A DNA stretch of 64,000 nucleotides from Rufibacter glacialis (GCF_008271745.1 NZ_VKKZ01000022.1:310001-374000); one strand, 5' to 3'; shown: positions 36,571 to 45,660, counted from the stretch's first letter. Notes: a model not told the origin generated them from the letters alone. Numbers and translations are program-made.

Positions 36571-37548
36571 ATGAGCAGTAGACGTAGATTCATCAAGGTA
36601 TCTGCCTTGGGCGCCACCTTTCTGGGTGGAGCCTTCCACCTGGAAAAAGTATTCGGGGGAATACGGGGTGCCGCCAAAACAAACAAACCCATCGTGATCT
36701 CTACCTGGGACCACGGCATGCCCGCCAATGAGGCCGCCTGGAAAATTCTCTCCAAGAACGGAAACGCCCTGGATGCCGTGGAGGCCGGGGTGCGGGTGCC
36801 CGAGGCCGACCCCAACGTGCGGACGGTAGGCTACGGCGGCTACCCCGACCGGGAAGGGAAAGTGACCCTGGATGCCTGCATCATGGACAAAGACAGCAAC
36901 TGCGGCGCAGTGGCGTTCCTGCAGCATATCAAGCATCCTATTTCCGTGGCCCGAAAAGTCATGGAAGACACCCCGCACGTGATGCTGGTGGGGAAAGGCG
37001 CCTATGAATTCGCATTATCTAAAGGCTTCAAGAAAGAGAACCTGTTAACGCCCGCTTCTGAGAAAGACTGGAAAAACTGGCTTAAGGAATCCAAGTACAA
37101 GCCGGTCATCAACATAGAGAACCATGACACCATAGGCATGCTGGCCCTGGACGCCAACGGTGATCTGGCTGGGGCCTGTACTACCAGCGGTGCGGCCTAC
37201 AAGATGCACGGCCGGGTAGGGGATTCGCCCATCATTGGAGCGGGGCTCTTCGTGGACAATGAGGTAGGGGCGGCCACGGCCACGGGTCTGGGCGAGGCTG
37301 TGATTCGGATGGTAGGCAGCCACCTGGTGGTAGAACTCATGCGGCAAGGCAATTCGCCGGAAGATGCCTGCCGGCTGGCCGTGGAGCGGATCATTTCCAA
37401 ACACAAAGACGTGAAAGACCTGCAGGTGGGCTTCATTGCGCTCAACAAGAAAGGCGAATACGGTGGCTACTGCATCCACAAGGGCTTCAACTACGCCATT
37501 CAAGACCAATCAGGGAAAAAGCTGGTAGATGGAAAAAGCAAGTTCTAA
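36571..37548 (+). CDS. Glycosylasparaginase (N4-(beta-GlcNAc)-L-asparaginase), Tat-exported
   Basis: This Ntn-hydrolase splits the Asn-GlcNAc stub left after a glycan has been trimmed. The 325-residue precursor starts with a twin-arginine signal (SSRRRFIKVSALG), includes GNALDAVEAGVRVPE (64-78), and has NHDTIGMLAL with autocleavage expected between Asp186 and Thr187, Thr187 then being the N-terminal nucleophile. HGRVGDSPIIGAG and GLGEAVIR follow, all as in the Elizabethkingia and human enzymes. Its 3' end overlaps the CutC-family gene by 20 bp, implying tight cotranslation. It works alongside the PNGase, which acts on intact glycopeptides. Confidence 0.92.
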   Translation: MSSRRRFIKVSALGATFLGGAFHLEKVFGGIRGAAKTNKPIVISTWDHGMPANEAAWKILSKNGNALDAVEAGVRVPEADPNVRTVGYGGYPDREGKVTLDACIMDKDSNCGAVAFLQHIKHPISVARKVMEDTPHVMLVGKGAYEFALSKGFKKENLLTPASEKDWKNWLKESKYKPVINIENHDTIGMLALDANGDLAGACTTSGAAYKMHGRVGDSPIIGAGLFVDNEVGAATATGLGEAVIRMVGSHLVVELMRQGNSPEDACRLAVERIISKHKDVKDLQVGFIALNKKGEYGGYCIHKGFNYAIQDQSGKKLVDGKSKF

Positions 37549-38326
37549 GCCCGCCTTCGCGCTGGAAATCTGCATTGACTCTGTGGCCTCAGCCGTGGCG
37601 GCGGAGCAGGGCGGGGCCCAGCGGGTAGAGCTGTGTGATTATTTGGCCGGCGGCGGCACCACGCCCAGTGCCGGCATGATCAGCCTGGTGCGTGACAGCA
37701 TCCGGCTGCCACTGCATGTCCTCATTCGGCCCCGCCGGGGCGATTTCCTGTATTCTGCCGCCGAAATGGAGATCATGAAGCGGGATATACAGGTATGCCG
37801 CGACCTGGGTGCCGATGGGGTGGTGATCGGTCTTTTGACGAAAGAAGGAGCCATAGACCTAGCCGGAACCGAGGAACTCATCCAGTGCGCCGGCCCGCTC
37901 AGCGTAACCTTCCACCGCGCCTTTGACCTGACCCGTGACCCTTTGGCGGCCTTGAATGATCTATTAACCCTGAAGGTAGACCGGCTGCTTACCTCTGGGC
38001 AAGAGGCCACCGCCTTGCGGGGCGTGCCCTTGCTGCGGGAACTGCAGCGAAGGGCAGCTGGTAAATTAACCATCATGCCCGGGAGCGGCGTGAACCCCGC
38101 CAACGTGCGGGAGATTATGACCAGCACCGGGGTGAAGGAAATCCATGCCTCGGTGCGCCGGGTAGTGGAAGGCGAGATGGTCTTCCGGAAAGACTATCCG
38201 CCCATGTCCAGCCACAGCCCTTTGTCTGAGTTTGAGCAGCAGGTAGCGGACGTAGCCCAGATCAGGCAGGTGCGCGCGGCGCTTGACGAAATCCAATGTA
38301 GTACCCCTGTCCCTTCACAAACCTAA
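37529..38326 (+). CDS. cutC: CutC-family TIM-barrel protein
   Basis: The 265-residue cytoplasmic protein is a CutC-family barrel. Recognised segments are LEICIDSVASA and GGAQRVELC near the N-terminus, VLIRPRRGDFLYS (65-77), TFHRAFD, MPGSGVNP and EIHASVRR. CutC was named for copper homeostasis, but its molecular activity is not settled. The ATG at 37529 lies within the glycosylasparaginase gene, overlapping by 20 bp in another frame, and the GH29 gene follows after 30 bp. Such a position within a glycoprotein-degrading operon speaks for a sugar- or amino-acid-related role rather than copper tolerance (inference). No copper gene is nearby. Confidence 0.9.
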   Translation: MEKASSKPAFALEICIDSVASAVAAEQGGAQRVELCDYLAGGGTTPSAGMISLVRDSIRLPLHVLIRPRRGDFLYSAAEMEIMKRDIQVCRDLGADGVVIGLLTKEGAIDLAGTEELIQCAGPLSVTFHRAFDLTRDPLAALNDLLTLKVDRLLTSGQEATALRGVPLLRELQRRAAGKLTIMPGSGVNPANVREIMTSTGVKEIHASVRRVVEGEMVFRKDYPPMSSHSPLSEFEQQVADVAQIRQVRAALDEIQCSTPVPSQT

Positions 38327-38356
38327 TATCTAAGGCGCAGGATTATTTTTTACGAG

Positions 38357-40210
38357 ATGACGCACAAATACAGGTATTTACTTCTGATTTGCTTCGTGCT
38401 TGCCCAGTTATCGGGCGTAGCCCAGGCGAAGAAAGAGACGGAGGCCGAGCGGAAGGCCAAGATGCAATGGTTCGGGGATGCTAAGCTGGGCATCTTCATC
38501 CACTGGGGCATTTACGCCGTGCAGGGCATTCCGGAATCATGGTCGTTTTTCAACAACTATATCAGCCATGAAGACTACATGAAGCAGTTGGCGGGCTTTA
38601 CCGCCGCGCAGTACCGGCCCGAGGAATGGGCGGCGCTGATCAAGGAATCCGGGGCCAGGTACGCGGTGATCACCACCAAACACCATGACGGCGTGGCCCT
38701 CTGGGACAGCAAGAAAGGCGGCCTCAACACCAAGTTGCATACGCCCGCCAAAAGAGACGTGCTCACCCCGTTTGTGGCCGCTTTGCGCAAAAACAACCTG
38801 AAAACCGGCTTCTACTTTTCCCTGCCAGACTGGAGCTACCCTGATTATGACGTATTCACCCGCACCAGAACCCGCTACAACCTGACCCAGGAACCAAAGC
38901 GGTGGCAGAAGTTTCTGGGCTATTACCAGGGGCAACTCCAGGAGCTTTCGCAGCGCTACAACCCAGACCTGTACTGGTTTGATGGCGATTGGGAACACAA
39001 TGCCGAGCAGTGGCAGTCCCAGAAAGTGCGGGAGATGCTGCTGGGCTACAACAAGAACGTGATCATCAATTCTCGTCTGAACCATTACGGCGACTACGCC
39101 ACCCCCGAGCAGGGCGTGCCTGTGGTGCGGCCGCAAGATGCCTACTGGGAGCTGTGCCTGACCATGAATGATTCCTGGGGGTACTCGCCGCATGACCACC
39201 ACTACAAGAGCGCGAACCAGATCATCCGCACGTTCGCGGACTGCATTGGCAACGGGGGCAACCTGCTGCTGGACATCGGGCCTAAACCAGACGGTACCAT
39301 ACCGGCAGAGCAGGTGGCGCTGTTGAAGGCGCTGGGCCGCTGGACGAACAAGCACCAGGAAGCCATCTTCGGCACCGTGGCGGGCTTGCCCGAAGGACAT
39401 TTCTACGGCAGCACCACGCTCTCTGCGGATCGTAAAAAGCTGTACCTGTTCCTGCCTACCCAGCCCCAAGAATCTATCCAGGTGAAGGGCCTGCTGTCGG
39501 ATGTTAAAAGCGTGACCCTGGTGGGGAATAAAACCCCGCTCCCGTTTGAGAAGCAGGGTAACAGCACCTTTATCAACGTTCCGGCCAGCGGCCATGACCA
39601 AGACCTGACCGTGGTGGCGCTGTCTTTTGACGAGCCGCTTAGAGTAGGCGAGCCAGCGCCAGAAAAGATTGCCTTGGCCACGCTGCAGACAAAGAAAGAA
39701 ATCCCCCCGGTAGACGTCAACAGAATCCTCCGGCAACTCGCTGATAACGTGGGCCAGGGCTGGAATCCGTTTGCGGCCACGGCCCTCCAACCTGATGGGG
39801 CAGAAGTGAGAAATCTGAAAATAGCCGATAAACGCATAGAGGACTGGGTGCGCAAACATGCCGAGGCTTTTTACAAGACCCGCGCCGGGCTGCCAGCCGG
39901 GCATTATGCGGGCGCCACCGCCTTGTCGGAAGACTGCCAAACGCTGTACCTGTTCGTGAATGGCAAACCCAACGGACCTATCGTTCTTAAAGGCCTCAAG
40001 AACAAGATTCACCGCAGCAGGGTGGTGGGGCAGGGCACGCTGCTCAGCCATGAGATCTTCAACAAGCAGTACTGGAGTGACATCCCCGGAATCATCTACC
40101 TCAACGTGCCGGAGGCCGTGCTAGACCAGGAAATGACCGTCATTGCGCTGCTCCTGGACAAACCCGTGGAACTGCATCGCGAGGAAATCAAACCCATCGA
40201 AAGCAATTGA
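38357..40210 (+). CDS. GH29 alpha-L-fucosidase with duplicated C-terminal module
   Basis: The 617-residue protein has a Sec signal ending GVAQA and a GH29 barrel with KMQWFGDAKLGIFIHWG (35-51), TTKHHDGVALWD (106-117) and LYWFDGDWEH (205-214; Asp209 nucleophile), the GH29-A form with relaxed linkage preference. After the barrel comes an unusual tail: a module at about 330-428 (KHQEAIF...GLPEGHFYGSTTLS...LYLF...LTVVALSFDEP) is followed by a similar one at about 497-605 (RKHAEAFY...GLPAGHYAGATALS...LYLF...MTVIALLLDKP). The tail is therefore an internal duplication. It is 30 bp from CutC and 120 bp from GH20. Confidence 0.9.
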   Translation: MTHKYRYLLLICFVLAQLSGVAQAKKETEAERKAKMQWFGDAKLGIFIHWGIYAVQGIPESWSFFNNYISHEDYMKQLAGFTAAQYRPEEWAALIKESGARYAVITTKHHDGVALWDSKKGGLNTKLHTPAKRDVLTPFVAALRKNNLKTGFYFSLPDWSYPDYDVFTRTRTRYNLTQEPKRWQKFLGYYQGQLQELSQRYNPDLYWFDGDWEHNAEQWQSQKVREMLLGYNKNVIINSRLNHYGDYATPEQGVPVVRPQDAYWELCLTMNDSWGYSPHDHHYKSANQIIRTFADCIGNGGNLLLDIGPKPDGTIPAEQVALLKALGRWTNKHQEAIFGTVAGLPEGHFYGSTTLSADRKKLYLFLPTQPQESIQVKGLLSDVKSVTLVGNKTPLPFEKQGNSTFINVPASGHDQDLTVVALSFDEPLRVGEPAPEKIALATLQTKKEIPPVDVNRILRQLADNVGQGWNPFAATALQPDGAEVRNLKIADKRIEDWVRKHAEAFYKTRAGLPAGHYAGATALSEDCQTLYLFVNGKPNGPIVLKGLKNKIHRSRVVGQGTLLSHEIFNKQYWSDIPGIIYLNVPEAVLDQEMTVIALLLDKPVELHREEIKPIESN

Positions 40211-40330
40211 TAAGCGGCCTATTTAAGCCTTGAAGAAGAGGTTTTCCATCTACTTAAATTTCCTTTTATCCCGTTTAGCCCCGGTGGAAACGCCGGGGCG
40301 AAGACGATTCTTACCCATTTTCCAAAAACC

Positions 40331-42640
40331 ATGCTAAAACGATTCTTCCCCCTTTTGCTGTGGGTGGTGCTTCTTACCGGGCCGGTTGAGGCCTTGAGGG
40401 CCCAAACGCCAGAGAAACCCTTTGACCTTATTCCGTATCCCAGTTCAGTGGTAGCCCAACCGGGTTCTTTTACCATTACCGCCCAAACCAAAGTGGTGGT
40501 GCCCAAGGAAAGCAAACTGTTCAAGAACGAAGTGGCGCAGCTACAGGCCCTGCTAGCCGGAACCGGGGCGAAACCGTTGAAAGAGGCCAAAAAAGGAACC
40601 TCCAACGTGATCCTGTTCCAATATGACAAGAGCCTGACGGCCGACGAAGGATACCAGATTGCAATCAGCCCGCAGCAGGTGAAATTAACGGCTAAAACGC
40701 CAGCCGGCATGTTCAGGGCGGTGCAGACCCTCCGGCAATTGCTGCCGGTGGCGATAGAGCAGCGCAAGACTTCTGCCGGTGCTCAGGCCCTGGTACTGCC
40801 GGCGGTGCAGATCACCGATGAACCCGCATTCGGGTGGCGGGGCATGCACCTGGACGTGTCGCGGCATTTCTTCACCACCGATTACCTCCGGAAGTTCATT
40901 GACCTGATGGCCCTCTACAAATTCAACAAGCTGCACCTGCACCTCACCGATGACCAAGGCTGGCGCATTGAGATCAAGAAATACCCAAAACTCACCGAGG
41001 AAGGCGCCTGGCGCACGTTCAACAACCATGATTCAGCGGTGATCAAAATGTCCAGGGATAACCCTGATTTTGCCCTGGACAAACGCCACATCGTGCAGAA
41101 AAACGGCCAGACCCTATACGGTGGGTTCTATACCCAGGCAGAGATGCGCGACATCATCGCCTATGCCTCGGCCCGCCACATTGAGATCATCCCGGAAGTG
41201 GACATGCCCGGGCATATGAAGGCTGCCATTGACGCCTACCCGTTCCTGACCTGTGGAGAAGCCGGGTGGGGCGAAACCTTCTCGGTGCCCATCTGCCCCT
41301 GCGAGGAAAGTACCTATACCTTTGCTGAAAACGTGTTCCAGGAGATCATCGACCTGTTCCCGAGCCAGTACATTCACCTGGGGGCGGATGAAGTGGAGAA
41401 AACCACCTGGGCTAAATCACCGGGCTGCCAGGAACTCATGAAGCGCGAAGGCCTCAAAAACGTGGAGGAACTGCAAAGCTATTTCGTGCACCGGATGCAG
41501 CGGTTCTTTGAATCAAAAGGCAAGAAGCTGATTGGCTGGGACGAGGTGCTGGACGGTGGCATTGATTCCAAGGCGGTGGTTATGTTCTGGCGCACCTGGG
41601 TGCCCAAGGCTCCTTTGATGGCCGCCAAAAACGGCAACCAAGTGGTCATGACCCCTAACAGCCCCCTGTACTTTGATGCCCTGCCCGACAAGAATTCCCT
41701 CCGGAACGTATACCAGTTTGAGGTGGTGCCCAAAGGCCTGAACGCTAACGAGGCAAAATCCATCCTGGGTGCCCAAGCCAACATCTGGACCGAATACATT
41801 CCGTCTGAAGCCCGCGCCGAATACATGTACATGCCCCGCATGACGGCCTTAGCCGAAGTGGTGTGGTCTAAAGACCGGAATTATACCAGCTACCTGAACC
41901 GCATGAAGAGCCACTACAAGCGCCTAGATGCGCTCAACGTGCGTTACCGCCTCCCTGACCTGGAAGGATTCCTGGACGTGAACGTCTTCACTGACAAAGC
42001 CACCCTGCACCCGCAAAAACAGCTGGAAGACCTTCAGGTGCGCTACACCACCGACGGAAGCCAACCCAGCGCCACCTCGCCCTTGCTGGACAAACCCCTC
42101 CAGATCACCCAAACGACTGCCCTCAAGTTAGCGGCCTTCACTCCCGCAGGACTCAAAGGCGATACCTATGGCGTGCGGTATGAGAAGCAGACGCTGGCCG
42201 TTCCCGCTAAAGTAAGTAAAACTGCATCTGGCCTCACCGCCGTGTATTACAAAGGCAACTTCAAAACCACCAACGGCATGAAGAAGGCCACCCCCACCGA
42301 GACCCTGGAAGTAGAGAAACTACAGGTGCCCCGTAAGGTGGGATCAGGCAGCTTCGGCATTCAGTTCAAAGGCTATCTGGACGTGCCCGAAAGCGGCGTC
42401 TACAGCTTCTTCCTCACCTGTGATGACGGCGGAGTCCTCCGTATTGCAGACCGTTTGGTCGTAGACAACGACGGCTTGCATGCCCCCCTGGAAAAAAGCG
42501 GACAGGTAGCCTTGGAGAAAGGCTTACAACCCTTCCAGCTAGATTTCATTGAAGGCGGCGGCGGCTACACCCTGAAACTCCTCTACAGCAAAGACGGCAG
42601 CCAACCCCAGGAAGTACCCCAAACCTGGCTCAAGCGCTAA
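40331..42640 (+). CDS. GH20 beta-N-acetylhexosaminidase with PA14 module (copy 3)
   Basis: The 769-residue secreted enzyme has a Sec signal (to about AQ25), a GH20b domain, and the barrel with RGMHLDVSRHFF (170-181), LHLHLTDDQGWR (201-212) and HLGADEVEKTTW (349-360; Asp353-Glu354 catalytic). The catalytic strand reads GADE rather than the GGDE of the two other copies. A chitobiase-type module is followed by a PA14 beta-barrel (about 630-760, with LTAVYYKGNF, GYLDVPESGVYSFFLTCDDG and FQLDFIEGGGG), a carbohydrate-binding fold absent from copies 1 and 2. It therefore probably handles a different beta-HexNAc linkage. A hairpin follows at 42698. Confidence 0.92.
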   Translation: MLKRFFPLLLWVVLLTGPVEALRAQTPEKPFDLIPYPSSVVAQPGSFTITAQTKVVVPKESKLFKNEVAQLQALLAGTGAKPLKEAKKGTSNVILFQYDKSLTADEGYQIAISPQQVKLTAKTPAGMFRAVQTLRQLLPVAIEQRKTSAGAQALVLPAVQITDEPAFGWRGMHLDVSRHFFTTDYLRKFIDLMALYKFNKLHLHLTDDQGWRIEIKKYPKLTEEGAWRTFNNHDSAVIKMSRDNPDFALDKRHIVQKNGQTLYGGFYTQAEMRDIIAYASARHIEIIPEVDMPGHMKAAIDAYPFLTCGEAGWGETFSVPICPCEESTYTFAENVFQEIIDLFPSQYIHLGADEVEKTTWAKSPGCQELMKREGLKNVEELQSYFVHRMQRFFESKGKKLIGWDEVLDGGIDSKAVVMFWRTWVPKAPLMAAKNGNQVVMTPNSPLYFDALPDKNSLRNVYQFEVVPKGLNANEAKSILGAQANIWTEYIPSEARAEYMYMPRMTALAEVVWSKDRNYTSYLNRMKSHYKRLDALNVRYRLPDLEGFLDVNVFTDKATLHPQKQLEDLQVRYTTDGSQPSATSPLLDKPLQITQTTALKLAAFTPAGLKGDTYGVRYEKQTLAVPAKVSKTASGLTAVYYKGNFKTTNGMKKATPTETLEVEKLQVPRKVGSGSFGIQFKGYLDVPESGVYSFFLTCDDGGVLRIADRLVVDNDGLHAPLEKSGQVALEKGLQPFQLDFIEGGGGYTLKLLYSKDGSQPQEVPQTWLKR

Positions 42641-42697
42641 TCAGGATTGAGATGGTAGCTTTCTGCGTTTAGCGCCCTTTTTCTTAAAATCAGCCCA

Positions 42698-42748
42698 AAA
42701 ACAAGGAACTCCTCCTGAGCAGCTAGCCCGGGAGGAGTTCTTTGTTTT
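42698..42748 (+). terminator. Hairpin terminator after GH20 copy 3
   Basis: AAAACAAGGAACTCCTCC (42698-42715) pairs with 42731-42748 at 17 of 18 positions over a 15-nt loop; the strand ends in TTTGTTTT. It is 57 bp after the GH20 stop. Confidence 0.7.
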
Positions 42749-42804
42749 GGAGGGAGTCTGTTTGTACCCGCCCTTATATGTTTTAAACCATGTTCTGTTT
42801 TTTA

Positions 42805-43140
42805 CGAATTCCGTCCCCCTTTGAAGGGGGTAGGGGGATGACCAGGGCAGCCGAGGAACCGGTAGCTTTCGTAACGGAGCAAGGGCAACCACAAGGGATT
42901 GCCCCTACCAGTACCCCTTGTTGGCCAAGATCAGCAAGAGAAAACATCCCACCTTTCCTTAAACTTCTATGGCGCGGATTTACTTCCGTTACTTTTTAAA
43001 GTTATACCGTTAATGAGTTTGGAAGGGGCAATCCCTTGTGGTTGCCCTTGCGTTTAGGGGAGGGGAATGGTTCTTCAACGGCCTTTATCATCTCCTACCC
43101 CCTTTTCAAATACCCCCTTTTCAAAGGGTGACGGAATGCG
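42805..43140. mobile_element. Foldback/MITE-like inverted-repeat element
   Basis: A left arm (42805-42905) is inverted as a right arm (43025-43140). The inner 27 bp, 42879-42905 against 43025-43051, are a perfect inverted repeat starting GCAAGGGCAACC. The outer parts begin ATTCCGTC and contain CCCTTTGAA followed by GGGGGTA on both sides; the right arm carries a second CCCCCTTTTCAAA unit. A 119-bp unpaired centre separates the arms. No open frame fits, so this is a non-autonomous element or dispersed repeat. Confidence 0.65.
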
Positions 43141-43233
43141 TAGCTTATCACGTGCAAGAAGGCAGGCTGTTCGGAGGTATTATCCCGAAAGAGCATGTAA
43201 GAAAGAAAAAGCCTTATCACCGAATGAACCTAT

Positions 43234-43299
43234 AAAAAAACCTGCTCCGTTTATAACCGGTTTCAAGATAAACAGGTCATAAACGGAGCAGGTTTTTTT
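43234..43299. terminator. Bidirectional terminator between GH20 and GH92
   Basis: A perfect 21-bp stem, AAAAAAACCTGCTCCGTTTA and one further base (43234-43254) against 43279-43299, with a 24-nt loop. T7 runs flank it on both strands, so it ends transcription from both the plus-strand and the minus-strand genes. Confidence 0.9.
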
Positions 43300-43359
43300 A
43301 AAATCAGCAGACTTAAAAGCGCTTTCCCCAAAATTGGAAATCGCTCTTAATCTCTTTCC

Positions 43360-45660
43360 TTATTGAGCAGGAACAGACTGAGGCCAGGCTTGCTTGGCAA
43401 CGCCCCAGGTAGGGTGCGGGGTGCTGCCCATCTCAAACTCCAACTTGCCGCCGTTGATCAGGTCTTTGTGCAGGATATATGATTTGGTGTACGGCTTCCC
43501 GTTGAAGGTGATGCCCTGGATGTAGATGTTCTGGGGGCTGTTCTTCGGGGCTGAGATTTCCAGCACTTTTCCGGAAGGCAGGGTGAGGGTGGCCTGTTTC
43601 ACCGCCGGGCTACCAAACACATAGGCGCCGTTGGCCGGGTTCACCGGGTAGAAGCCCAGGGTAGAGAAAATGTACCAGGAAGACATCTGGCCCACATCCT
43701 CGTTTCCAATGATGCCGTCTGGTTTGTCGGTGTACATGTGCTGGAGGATGTGGCGTACCTTCTGGGCCGTTTTCCAGGGTTGGCCCACGTAAGGGTAGAG
43801 ATAGGTGATGTGGTGGCTGGGCTCGTTGCCGTGGGCGTACTGCCCAATGAGGCCGGTGATGTCATTGGAGGCTTCCGCGCCCATGTCACCTTCGGCCACA
43901 AACAGAGAATCCAGCTTGAGGGCGAAGGCTTTCTCGCCACCCATGAGCGCTACCAATCCCTCCACGTCCTGGGGCACAAGCCAGGTGTACTGCCAGGCAT
44001 TGCCCTCGGCGTAATCATCTTTGCGGTGTTCCGATTTGAACGGGTCAAACGGGGTGCGCCATTTGGTTAGGGAAACGCGGCCCCGCATGAACCGGGTTTC
44101 CTTGTCAAAGTAATGCTGGTAGTTCTTGCCGCGCTGGCTGAAGTAGCGGTAATCTTCCTCTTTGCCCAGGTGCTTGGCTACCAAGGCCACGCACCAGTCA
44201 CTGATGGCGTATTCCAGGCCTTTGGCCACGCTTTCCACCTCTTCCTCCGCCGGGATAAACCCTTGTTTCTTCACCCAGGTAAGCCCGAACTCGTTGCCCA
44301 TGGCCGTGGCTTTCATGGCCTCATAGGCCAGGTTTTTGTCAAAGCCGTCAAAGCCTTTCATAATGGCGTCGGCCACCACGGGAAGAGCGGGGTAGCCGAC
44401 CATGGTGTTGGTCTCGTTGCCCATGAGGTGCCACACGGGCAGCTTGCCTTGCTGCTGGTAGATAGCCAGCATGGAATTGACCATGTCATTGACGCGGTTG
44501 GCCTGCAACAGCGTGTACAACGGGTGGGTGGCCCGGTAGGTGTCCCAGAGCGAGAAGGTGGTGAGGTTGGTGAAAGAGGCCTTGGGGTACACTTTCTTGT
44601 CGGTGCCGCGGTAGTCGCCGTTGTGGTCATTGAAGATAGACGGCGCAATCATGGTGTGGTAGAGGGCCGTGTAGAACGTGCGCAGCTGGGCCGAGTCAGT
44701 CGTTTCCACCCGGATCTTCTGCAGTTCCTGGTTCCAGGAGGCATCTGCTTCGCGCACTACCCGGTTAAAGTCCCAATGCGGGAGTTCCGCCTGGATGTTG
44801 GCCAGCGCGTTCTGCGTGCTCACCGGCGACAGGCCTACCTTCAGTTTCACTTTCTCGCCGGGTTTGGTCTTGAACCGCGCCACACCTTTGATGCGCGTAC
44901 CTTTGGAGGCGGGCTTGGGAGAGGTGGCGGCGGTGTCATGTACCTGGAAGCTCTCGAACTTTTGAATGGGTTTAGAGAAAACGGCAGTGAAATACACCCG
45001 TTGGTCGTTCGCCCAGCCCTTTGAGAACCGGTAGCCGGCCAGGGTGGTGTCGTTCACTTGCTCAATGAAAGTCTCCGTGGGAGAGTCCCACCCAATGCCT
45101 TCTTTCAGGTCAATGATGATGCTGGCCTGATCTGCTTTAGGAAAGGTGTACTGGTGGAATCCCACCCGCTGGGTGGTGGTGAGTTCCGCCTGAATGTTGT
45201 AGCGTTTCAGCCGCACCGCGTAATACCCGGGGCGCGTCTTTTCCTCTTCGTGCGAGAAAAGCGAGTAGTACCCGCTATTCGGGTTTTTGATGCTTCCCCG
45301 CACCAACTGTACGTCACCGGTGGTAGGCATGACCAGAATATCACCCAAGTCGCCTATTCCCGTGCCGCTGAGGTGTGTATGGGCGAAGCCCACGATGGTG
45401 GAGTCTGAGTAGTGGTACCCAGAGCACCAGTCCCAGCCCTGTGACATGTTGGTTGGCCCCAACTGCACCGCCCCAAACGGCACATTGGCGCCCATAAACA
45501 CGTGCCCGTGGAAGCTGGTACCAATGTAAGGATCTACCAATTGAGTCAGGCTACCCGCCTGCGGGGAGTTGCTTTGCTGCTGGTTTATCTGGGAGCAGGC
45601 CAAGGGGAAGCCCAGGAGCAGCAGCAGGGAGTGGCGTTTTAGAAAAGCTTTGAGATGCAT
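43360..45660 (-). CDS. GH92 alpha-mannosidase, lipoprotein
   Basis: GH92 enzymes are Ca-dependent inverting alpha-mannosidases, mainly alpha-1,2, acting on high-mannose N-glycans. The 766-residue protein has a lipobox ending at PLAC (Cys22), the N-terminal sandwich with VDPYIGTSFHGHVFMGANVP, and the barrel with TTFSLWDTYRATHPLY, WHLMGNETNTMVGYP, EGNAWQYTW (Glu552, expected acid), GNEPSHH (611-617) and GNEDVGQMS (652-660, Asp655 as expected base). The precise linkage depends on the +1 site and is not decided here. It faces the plus-strand GH run across a bidirectional terminator and follows the GH2 gene by 94 bp, so the two share a transcript. Confidence 0.92.
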   Translation of the reverse strand: MHLKAFLKRHSLLLLLGFPLACSQINQQQSNSPQAGSLTQLVDPYIGTSFHGHVFMGANVPFGAVQLGPTNMSQGWDWCSGYHYSDSTIVGFAHTHLSGTGIGDLGDILVMPTTGDVQLVRGSIKNPNSGYYSLFSHEEEKTRPGYYAVRLKRYNIQAELTTTQRVGFHQYTFPKADQASIIIDLKEGIGWDSPTETFIEQVNDTTLAGYRFSKGWANDQRVYFTAVFSKPIQKFESFQVHDTAATSPKPASKGTRIKGVARFKTKPGEKVKLKVGLSPVSTQNALANIQAELPHWDFNRVVREADASWNQELQKIRVETTDSAQLRTFYTALYHTMIAPSIFNDHNGDYRGTDKKVYPKASFTNLTTFSLWDTYRATHPLYTLLQANRVNDMVNSMLAIYQQQGKLPVWHLMGNETNTMVGYPALPVVADAIMKGFDGFDKNLAYEAMKATAMGNEFGLTWVKKQGFIPAEEEVESVAKGLEYAISDWCVALVAKHLGKEEDYRYFSQRGKNYQHYFDKETRFMRGRVSLTKWRTPFDPFKSEHRKDDYAEGNAWQYTWLVPQDVEGLVALMGGEKAFALKLDSLFVAEGDMGAEASNDITGLIGQYAHGNEPSHHITYLYPYVGQPWKTAQKVRHILQHMYTDKPDGIIGNEDVGQMSSWYIFSTLGFYPVNPANGAYVFGSPAVKQATLTLPSGKVLEISAPKNSPQNIYIQGITFNGKPYTKSYILHKDLINGGKLEFEMGSTPHPTWGVAKQAWPQSVPAQ

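Larger units (their letters stand above)
42641..43359. other. 719-bp convergent gap filled with repeats
   Basis: Between the convergent GH20 and GH92 genes there is no coding sequence, but a hairpin (42698-42748), a foldback element (42805-43140) and a bidirectional terminator (43234-43299), each listed separately. Confidence 0.7.

Noticed and set aside
38537..40051. 504-codon frame antisense to the second GH29 gene
   Set aside because: It is the GC-rich shadow of the GH29 gene, rich in Arg/His/Val and without domain motifs; the sense strand has clear GH29 catalytic motifs.
44113..45024. 303-codon frame antisense to GH92
   Set aside because: Shadow of the GH92 gene, no recognisable motif or start context.
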